The notes under the pieces were generated by a model. That model worked only from the letters and a program-made list of their open reading frames with translations, searched no databases and was not told the DNA's origin. DNA of 23,939 bases, taken from positions 1-23,939 of the forward strand of contig JAHBMJ010001969.1 in assembly GCA_018398765.1 (NCBI GenBank), written 5' to 3'. The first letter of the stretch is position 1; every line of letters begins with the position of its first letter. Source of the stretch: Chromera velia. Its lineage: Eukaryota; Sar; Chromeraceae. Below, piece by piece: positions 17,364 through 23,939 of the stretch. A program made the position numbers and the translations under genes.

Positions 17364-20300
17364 ATGGAAACAGGGGGGGGAGAAAGAGGAGGAGAAAGAG
17401 GAAAGGATAACAGGAGGAAAGGCTCATGGATAGGGGGGAGAAGGATGTCAATACACAAACGGTTCCCGGAGAAATTAATAGCAATGAAGAAAGAGGTAGA
17501 CTTCTGGAAAAGGAAAGTGCAGTGGCAAAAAAGAGTGATAATGAGTGGGCTTCCACATGCGGAAGCCCTGGCAAAAGCAGTTATAGAGACATGGAAGATT
17601 TATAAGGAAAGCAAAACACAGTATGCAACGGCGGTAAGGACGTACATGAAAGGAAAGAAGGAGGAACTACAGAGACAATTAGAGGAACAGCTGAGAGAGT
17701 ACCCGCAAAAAATATGGAATTTGATAAAGAGAATCAGGGGGGAAAGAAATGAGAAGGCAGTGGATGGAACATCATCGGCCCCACCCAGAAAGCCATCTTA
17801 TTCAAACTTCACAGAACATTTTGCTGAAGTGTTTGGAAATCCAATAGAGAAATGGGAAACAAGAGAGGAAAAACGGAGGAGAGCAGAAAGACTAGAAAAG
17901 AAACTGGGAAGGGGGAAGGTGTCAGGGCTCAAGAAGGAAGAACCTAGAGGAAGAACTCTTCAGCGAAGAGGAAGTAAAGGAAGCGATCGGGAAAGGAAAG
18001 AGGAAAAAAGCAGCAGGAATAGATGGATTATCAATCAAATTGTTGAGATGGTGGACAGAGAATGACCTCTTCCTTTCTTTAATCACTCTCCTTTTCAATG
18101 TATGCATAGTATATGGTTAGGTGCCTGACGTATAGAACAGGTGTATCATCGCATCAATACTGAAGGAGGGAAAAGAAGCGAACCTTGCAGAGTTATACAG
18201 ACCGATCCACCTACTCTCTCACATGTACAAAACATACAGTATGCTAGTAGAGGCAAGAGTAAGGAAGCAAGTGAAGGTTCACCGATGCAGGTTGGATTTC
18301 AGAAAGGAAAAGGACCCGGAGATGCATTGTTTTTGTTCCAACATTTGTTAAGAAAGAACAGAAGACCAGGAGTACATAGTGTATTTGTTGATTTAAAACA
18401 GGCTTTCGATTCAGTAGATAGAGAGATTCTGTAAGAGAGAATGTTGGAAGAAGATGTAAGCCCTGAGTGGGTGAGAATTGTGAGAGGAATGTATAAGGAA
18501 GTGTGGGCGACCACAAGGATGGACAAGACAGAGAAAGGAATGGGGGGAAGGAAAAGGGGACAATTCTGGTTCCAAGAGGAAAGGGGGGTAAAACAGGGAG
18601 ATCCACTGTCTCCACTCCTCTTTATTATTTTTGTGAATGACCTACCCAGAGTACTAAAAGAAAGGGAAGGGGGGGGAGGAAGAGGGGAGCAATTGCAGAG
18701 ACCTGCAGAGGCTTTGAGGATTGGACAAAAAGAAAAAATGGTGGAGGTACCATGCTTACTGTATGTGGACGATCTGGTAATCATGTATAGAGAGAAGAGC
18801 ATGGTGCAGTGGCAACTAGATGAGTTAGACAAGTACTGTGAAAAAAGGCCACTTACGGTGAATATGAAAAAGGCAGTGCATATGTTCTTAAGAACAGCAT
18901 GGAAGAAAGAAAAAGAGGGAGGAAGACTATTTTTTGGAGAGAGAGCGGTGAAAAAAGACACAGAATTTTGCTACTTGGGAGAATTTTTCAAACAGTAAGG
19001 AAAGATGGGAGCTAGAGGTATAGACTCGAGGAAAGAATGAAGAAAGCAAGGAAAAAGATTTATGGACTGAAAGCCGAACTCACAATGCTTGGTCGACACC
19101 CACTGGGAGTGATCGTGAAAATGTGCAGAGCAGTAGCAAGTGAAACTTTGTTGCAAGGGTGGGTTACAAGGGGAGGGAGCGAGACCGGGTGGGGACTCCG
19201 GGAAATGGACGATCTCTGGTTAAATTTCTGCAGACAAGTGATGTATGTACCACATTTTTCCTCCCGCACACACACACTTCTTGAGTTTGGCATTCGATCC
19301 GCAAGATTTGAAGCGGCGACTCGCATACTGCAATATATATGGAAGGTAGTGCACAGAGGGGAACATGACCTGACAAGGAAAGTTATGGAAGAGTTGGTAG
19401 AAATCAGGGAAAAAAGGAAGAAAGAAGAATATATACAGTATTTGGAAAAGTGCTGTAACGTGCTGGGGATAGAACAAGAGGGGGTATTTAAATTCCCTAA
19501 ATTAACAGGAAGAAATGAGGAAGGAAATGATATAATAGAAACACCAGAGTGGGGAGGAAGACTTATTTCGTCAGTAGAGGGGGGAATGCAGAGAAGCTTA
19601 TGGGAAGAGGCAACAAGAAATCAACTATGAGAAAAGGAAGAAGAGAGACAGAAGCTCTGAAAGATAGAACGACTACATGAAGTGCACAAGACAGATAGAT
19701 CAGGACTGAGACTGACGAGGTTAGTTTGGAGACATGAAAAGTCGTAAAAATTTTGATAAGCCGACACCGTAACCCTACTTGACAGACCAAACACTTTCAT
19801 TCAAGCAAAAAAAAGCAATCTTACTCTTCAGGTTAGGGAACTGCCAGACAGCGTGGTGTAAAGCGAAGTTCGAAGGGAAGGAATTGATCGATGAAGAAAG
19901 TAGATATCCTTTTTACAGAGAAGAAATAGAGAAGAGGGGATCAACAGAAACAGCACCCATAGGAGATGAATTGCATGCACTGATTGAATGTGAAGAGATG
20001 AAGGCAGAAAGAGAAAGAGTATGGCAGGAATTGAAAAAAGATGAGAAGGTAAGAAGATTTGCGATAGAAACGAAAGATCTGGCTGAAATGGAATATATCA
20101 GAATTCTTGTCCCACTACTGAAGAGACAAATCAAAGGGGTGGCATGCGCATTGGAGAGAATAGAAGAAAAACTGGCACAGAAGTGTGGATGGGGCAATTT
20201 GGGCAAGACATATAGGAAACAAGACTCTCAAGATGATAAAGGAAAAAAAAGAGGTCGAAAAAAAAGAGAGCATGAAGAAATAGAAGATGAATCTGAAATA

Positions 20301-20986
20301 GAAGGGAAAGAAAAGGAGAGTGATTCAGAACAAAAACAGAACGAGAGAGCAATAAAAAAGAAAAACGATGGCCCGTCAGCGTCAGCCATGAAATTAGGGG
20401 ACATAAAGGGAGTCTTGATGCTTACAGTAAGAGGAAAAAGAAAAGCAAGGACGGCTCAAAGGATGGATTCAAATGGAGGAGCACAAAGTGGGTAGCCTTT
20501 GGGAGTGCCGAGGTTAGGCAGAGAGAAAAAGATAGTAGTTTATACAGATAAATCAGCAGAAAGGAACAGAAAAGAGGGAGCAAAGGCAGGCTACGGAGTG
20601 TATTGGGGGAAAGAACACCCATTGAACATAAGTAAATGATTGAAAGGAGAACAGTCAAACAATAGAGCAGAGTTGATGGCTATTATTAAGGCAGTAGACC
20701 AGGCAGAAGAACACTATGAAGCAGCGGAATTAACAATAAAAACAGATTCAGAATATGCAAAAAAAGCGATAACGGAGTACATTCCGAGGTGAATTCGAGA
20801 AGGATGGAAAAGACTGGGGGGGGGGGGCATATGAAGAATCAAGATCTGATCCAAAAGTTGTACAATAAAATGGAAAAATGGCAAAGAAGAGCATCGGAGA
20901 AGATTCACTTAGAATGGGTAAAAGCGCACAATAAAGAAAAAGGGAATGAGAAAGCCGACCAGCTAGCAAAAGTAGGGGGACAATAG
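17364..20986 (+). pseudogene. non-LTR retrotransposon ORF2: RT, zinc-like domain, RNase H, with frameshifts and stops
   Basis: No endonuclease is visible, so the 5' end is probably truncated. 17364-17940 encodes the pre-RT region (IWNLIKRIRGERNEK). After a frameshift comes KAAGIDGLSIKLLRWW, the RT motif before the fingers (~18000). YRPIHLLSHMYKTY follows near 18196, then QVGFQKGKG, motif A VDLKQAFDSV (~18390), motif B GVKQGDPLSP (~18586) and motif C YVDDLVIM (~18762). Thumb sequence ends FCYLGEFF. A shifted frame at 19037-19630 carries the usual post-RT region (LLQGWVTRGG, MYVPHFSSRTHTLLEFG). 19779-20495 holds ELHALIECEEMKAER, like the C-terminal zinc domain with its first cysteines lost. RNase H follows (20520-20986). 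This order fits RNase H-bearing LINEs of the I/Jockey-R1 type. At least three frameshifts and several stops make it inactive. Confidence 0.85.
20520..20986 (+). pseudogene. C-terminal RNase H domain of the non-LTR element
   Basis: Segments in order are VVYTDKSAE (TDGS with Gly to Lys), GYGVYWGKEHP, NNRAELMAIIKA, TDSEYAKKAITE and WVKAHNKEKGNEKADQLA. The acidic D-E-D set and the His/Asp near the end of a type I RNase H are all visible, so it degraded the RNA strand of hybrids. TGA codons at 20637 and 20791 and one frameshift near a G run (20817-20828) break it. Both TGAs sit where Trp fits the family pattern. Confidence 0.8.
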
Positions 20987-21364
20987 CCATTGCCAAACAA
21001 ATAGAAGGAGAATAGAAAGCCTATCACGGAGTCTTTCTTGGCTCTCCTCCTTCTTTTCGGTAAACCTTCCTTTTATTCATTCTTTCTGTCTTTCATTGCT
21101 TCTGTCTCTCCTTTTCTCGTTTCCTTCGCTCTCAAAGCTGATTGAATGCAGGGCTGCAGGGTCATTGGTTTACTTTCTTTTCTTCCTAATTTTTTATTTC
21201 TTTCGTTCCCTCTTGCTTTCTCTCTTTTCTCCCGTTCTTTGTTCCTAATTTCTTTCCTTCGGGAGATGAGCTCACGGTGGGAGAGTGCAGGGAAAAAAAG
21301 GGGGGGAAAGTAAGACCCCGTAAGGGGATGCTTGTGGCTGACAGACGTTCACTTTTTCTCTTCT

Positions 21365-21398
<34 letters not shown>

Positions 21399-21404
21399 GC
21401 AAAA
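20971..21404 (+). repeat. 3'-end tandem unit 1 (433 bp) of the non-LTR element
   Basis: Starts within the last RNase H codons (AGCAAAAGTAGGGGGACAAT) and carries TAGCCATTGCCAAACAAATAG, a T/C-rich body, TGATTGAATGCAGGGCTGCA, GGGAGATGAGCTCACGGTGG, an A/G run and a (CT)n tract. Unit landmark CCATTGCC is at 20987. It lies where the element's 3' UTR should be. Confidence 0.85.
21368..21396. repeat. (CT)n microsatellite
   Basis: Perfect CT run at the end of tandem unit 1. An equivalent, longer run occurs at about 21807-21847. Confidence 0.95.
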
Positions 21405-21811
21405 GCAGGGGGAGGACAGCCATTGCCAAACAAATAGATGGAGAATAGAAAGCCCATCGCGGAGTCCTTCTCGGCTCTCCTCCCTCTCTTCAGTGAACCT
21501 CCCCTTTCTTCATTCTTTTTTTCTTTCTGTCTTTCATTGCTTCTGTCCCTCCTTTTCTCGTTTCCTTCGCTCTCAAAGCTGATTGAATGCAGGGCTGCAG
21601 GGTCGTTGGTTTACTTTCTTTTCTTCCTAATTTTTTATTTCTTTCGTTCCTTCTTGCTTTCTCTCTTTTCTCCCGTTCTTCGTTCCTAATTTCTTTCCTT
21701 CGGGAGATGAGCTCACAGTGGGAGAGTGCAGGGAAAAAAAGGGGGGGAAAGTAAGACCCCGTAAGGGGATGCTTGTGGCTGATAGGCGTTCACTTTTTCT
21801 CTCCTGCTCTC

Positions 21812-21849
<38 letters not shown>

Positions 21850-21855
21850 GCAAAA
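21405..21855 (+). repeat. 3'-end tandem unit 2 (451 bp)
   Basis: Landmark CCATTGCC at 21420, 433 bases after that of unit 1. It is nearly identical to unit 1 with a longer CT tract. It starts GGCAAAAGCAGGGGGAGGAC, a version of the terminal RNase H codons. Confidence 0.9.
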
Positions 21856-22200
21856 GCAGGGGGAGGATAGCCATTGCCAAACAAATAGATGGAGAATAGA
21901 AAGCCCATCGCGAAGTCCTTCTCGGCTCTCCTCCCTCTCTTCGGTGAACCTCCCCTTTCTTCATTCTTTTTTTCTTTCTTTCTTTCATTGCTTCTATCCC
22001 TCCTTTTCTCGTCTCCTTCGCTCTCAAAACTGATTGAATGCAGGGCTGCAGGGTCGCTGGTTTACTTTCTTTTCTTCCTAATTTTTTATTTCTTTCGTTC
22101 CTTCTTGCTTTCTCTCTTTTCTTCCGTTCTTCGTTCTTACTTTCTTTCCTTTGGGAGATGAGCTTAGGGTGGCCTGGGTGGGAGAGTGCAAAAAAAAAGG
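21856..22200 (+). repeat. 3'-end tandem unit 3 (partial)
   Basis: Landmark CCATTGCC at 21871. It follows the unit through GGGAGATGAGCTTAGGGTGG and then breaks off in an A run before an unresolved base. Confidence 0.88.
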
Positions 22201-22202
22201 GG

Positions 22203-22203
22203 N

Positions 22204-22262
<59 letters not shown>

Positions 22263-22278
22263 TTTTTCTTTCTTTCTT

Positions 22279-22331
<53 letters not shown>

Positions 22332-22390
22332 CTTCCTTCCTTCCTTCCTTCCTTTCTTTCTTTCTTTCTTTTTTTCTTCCTCTCTTTCTT
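22203..22390. repeat. (CTTT)n/(CT)n/(CCTT)n microsatellite with an ambiguous base
   Basis: An N at 22203 precedes about 15 CTTT units, CT runs, CCTT units and more CTTT. The single N and the tract suggest an assembly join or collapsed repeat. The long Phe/Leu/Ser and Lys/Glu/Arg frames are artefacts. Confidence 0.95.
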
Positions 22391-22703
22391 CAATCAGGGG
22401 TTTTTCCCTCCGTGTCCCTGGAAGTTTCCCCCTGAGGCGCTGCAAGGGGAAAGAGAAAGAAGAAATGCAGAGAGATAAGGAAATGGAGGGGCACCAAGTC
22501 ACTGCATAGCGCCAAGAATTCGGCGATTGTTTCTTCTGAGTGCCAAATCGGAAGTTTTCGGTCGGTTGCGATAGTTAAGCAGGCTGGTATGTCATAAGAC
22601 CGGGCTGGAAATGACTGTCAAACCTTTTCTAGCTCTTGTTTTGGTCAAAAAGGGTGGCAAAGGGAAAGAAGGGGGGAAACTGACCAAACGGAAATAGGGA
22701 GTG
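22391..22703. other. unassigned sequence after the microsatellite
   Basis: Mixed composition and only short frames. I see no gene or RNA structure I can support. Confidence 0.4.
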
Positions 22704-22770
22704 GGAAGAGCTAAAAAGGGGAAGGAAAAGCTAGGTTTTCTCCTTCACTGCTCGAAAGAGGAAGTTTTTT
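22704..22770 (+). repeat. 66-bp dispersed direct repeat, copy 2
   Basis: Matches 17261-17326 with only a few differences (CCC to CCT, AAAAG to GAAAG). The flanking sequences on both sides differ. Confidence 0.9.
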
Positions 22771-22777
22771 CCTGGCT

Positions 22778-22889
22778 GCAGACCGCTATGATTGACAAAG
22801 CGGTGGTCTGCATAGCATGTCAGTGGTAGGGTTAGGGTATGGGTGAGGGGGGAGGGAATGAGATGCAAGGAGGGAACCGCTGACATGCT
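22778..22889. repeat. two inverted repeats in a small G-rich segment
   Basis: GCAGACCGCT (22778-22787) pairs with AGCGGTGGTCTGC (22799-22812) with a short bulge. AGCATGTCAGTGGT (22814-22827) pairs with ACCGCTGACATGCT (22876-22889) at 13 of 14 positions around a 48-base G-rich loop. It may be a very small foldback element; no flanking duplication is obvious. Confidence 0.6.
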
Positions 22890-22992
22890 GAGGGGGTTGG
22901 GAAAGGAAGAACCACTGGCGGGCTTGGGACCGCAATTAATGGTGCCAAGCAGCAGGTCTGGTTTTCTTTGGGTAGGATGAAGACCTAGTTAC

Positions 22993-23180
22993 ATGATGGC
23001 CGGGTAATTACCGGGTAACCGGTTACCTGGCCAGGCTAGACCAATTTTTTAACAATGGCCAGGTTACCGGTTTACCGGCCATATAATTAAAAAAAAAAAC
23101 AAAAATAAAAATCTAGAAAAAAAAATTAAAAAAAAATATAGAAAAAAAAATTATAGAAAAAAAATTAAAAAAAAATCTGG
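22993..23180. other. probable subterminal region of the hAT element at the right edge
   Basis: Contains repeated ACCGG/GGTTACC motifs, for example GGTAATTACCGGGTAACCGG at 23004 and GGTTACCGGTTTACCGGCC at about 23063, followed by A-rich DNA. Closely similar motifs lie inside both ends of the small hAT element (5200-5215, 5990-6015). The exact terminus is not fixed; CATGATGGCC at 22993 is a weak candidate for a CAGGGTTGCC-like end. Confidence 0.45.
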
Positions 23181-23432
23181 CCGCATTCAAAAGACGCGGA
23201 AACTTTTGAATCCTAAAACTGTTTTTTTTTCATGCATGAAACTTATATGCACGCACAACAAGCGAATAACATGCATGAAAATCGATGAAACACATTCATG
23301 CGGCATGAAAGCACACACACATGCACAAAACATGCGTGAAACACATGCACAGTCAATTCGACGCGATAGCTGTATCTGAACAAAAACCAGTTGAGGGATT
23401 TTGATCCATCAACTGATTTGCACAGATACTTT
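23181..23432. other. downstream region of the hAT transposase
   Basis: Non-coding, with about eight irregular copies of a CATGCATGAAA / ACACATGCA motif between 23230 and 23352. They could be transposase-binding repeats or simple-sequence drift. Confidence 0.4.
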
Positions 23433-23939
23433 CTATCTAGCGCCTCTTCTCAGACTCTTCTTGGCATTGACGACAGCCCGAGGCTGAGGCTGGACAAAAT
23501 CGATGACTTCCTCCCCTCCCCCTCTTCTGACTGCTTCTGTGGATGCATCAGGCTCATTTGCTCTCTCCTCCAACTCAACCTCTAAAGCTTCTTGTTCTTC
23601 TGCGAGGGTCTCTTCTGTCACATCTGTAAAAAAATATTTGCAGAAGGTTTCCTCCCCAATCCGATCCTCTTTCTGCAAACGACTGCCTTCACACCTCTCT
23701 CTCATGAGACGGAGATTCGAAAACGTCGAAACAAGGAGGTTCTGTCTTTCTTGAGACAAACGGTTCCTTTGCTTGCTGTAAATATATTCATAATCTCTCC
23801 AGCCTCGCTCACACGTCGACGCAGAAACCTGTTGTGCGTACACAATGTCGGCAATCTTGGCCAGATCGGGGCACTCAGACGCAGCCGGCAGTCCCCTCTG
23901 CCACCAAATAGAGGACGGCATCTTCTCTGCCTCATCGAC
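23433..23939 (-). CDS. hAT transposase, C-terminal dimerisation domain (5' partial at window edge)
   Basis: The minus-strand frame is open from the window edge to TAG at 23433-23435. Its start lies outside: codons before the ATG at 23921 are also open. The segment runs IWWQRG, then CPDLAKIADIVYAQQVSAST, ERGWRDYEYIYSKQRNRLS and LVSTFSNLRL. This is the pattern of the hAT C-terminal dimerisation domain (W..., P.LA.iA..., SaS..ER..S, i.s..RNRL, L...NLRL). hAT transposases cut and paste elements with 8-bp duplications. A charged Glu-rich tail of about 90 residues follows, longer than usual. No stop interrupts the visible part, so the gene may be intact. The small element at 5160-6049 shares its superfamily hallmarks and subterminal motifs. 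Confidence 0.82.
   Translation of the reverse strand, partial: VDEAEKMPSSIWWQRGLPAASECPDLAKIADIVYAQQVSASTCERGWRDYEYIYSKQRNRLSQERQNLLVSTFSNLRLMRERCEGSRLQKEDRIGEETFCKYFFTDVTEETLAEEQEALEVELEERANEPDASTEAVRRGGGEEVIDFVQPQPRAVVNAKKSLRRGAR

Noticed and set aside
11735-20793. Alternative nuclear genetic code with stops read as Trp
   Set aside because: All three stop codons would need to be Trp while TGG is still used in the same frames. The host-like gene has no internal stops, so mutational decay is simpler.
21812-22502. Long Lys/Glu/Arg and Phe/Leu/Ser open frames
   Set aside because: They come from CT and CTTT microsatellites read in six frames, and cross an N.
22827-22846. Telomere-like GGGTTAGGG
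   Set aside because: A single short occurrence within a G-rich spacer; no tandem array.

Overview
The window looks like nuclear DNA of a transposon-rich protist. A chromerid alga or related alveolate is my best guess, but the sequence alone does not settle it. The evidence is one spliced host gene with GT-AG introns and TGCAG acceptors, plus about 20 kb of nested, decaying transposable elements, tandem repeats and microsatellites. The canonical GT donors argue against a typical dinoflagellate, and there is no bacterial gene organisation.

Positions 1-2255 hold the 3' part of a plus-strand host gene with three visible exons (141-398, 759-925, 1345-2117). It looks like the C-terminal end of a START-type lipid-binding domain followed by a low-complexity linker and an acidic tail. 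A ~408-bp tandem duplication follows (2256-3043), then AT-rich DNA with 53-bp repeats and a tRNA-like Pol III-type element with A and B boxes and a T run (about 4051-4130).

Positions 4760-10075 are a nest. An ~80-bp minisatellite is cut at 5008/9548 by a ~4.54-kb DNA transposon (5009-9547). Its ends read CTAGGGTAT..GACT and its flanks match at 7 of 8 bases; removing the element rejoins the array seamlessly. It carries two divergent genes: a minus-strand transposase-like gene (6231-7569) and a plus-strand gene for a SAM-like, NLS-bearing, acidic-tailed protein (8152-9057). An 890-bp hAT-type non-autonomous element (5160-6049, TIR CAGGGTTGC, perfect 8-bp target duplication ATCAAAGT) sits inside it. 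A 985-bp internally unrelated element with the same terminus (15456-16440) has landed in a second, 27-bp tandem array.

The ~80-bp array and a TATA box (10189) lie just upstream of a decayed gag-protease retroelement (10594-12870; Gag, CCHC knuckle, probable protease remnant). From 17364 to 20986 lies a decayed non-LTR retrotransposon (RT, thumb, C-terminal zinc-like domain, RNase H), whose 3' region is repeated three times (about 20970-22200) and ends in CT/CTTT microsatellites. The right edge (23433-23939, minus) holds the C-terminal dimerisation domain of a hAT transposase. Beyond its stop are ACCGG/GGTTACC-rich subterminal sequences resembling those of the small hAT element.

In-frame stops in the decayed elements repeatedly fall where a tryptophan fits and can be reached from TGG by G-to-A changes. 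The most novel item is the two-gene CTAGGGTAT element family, with two copies both inserted in tandem repeats.
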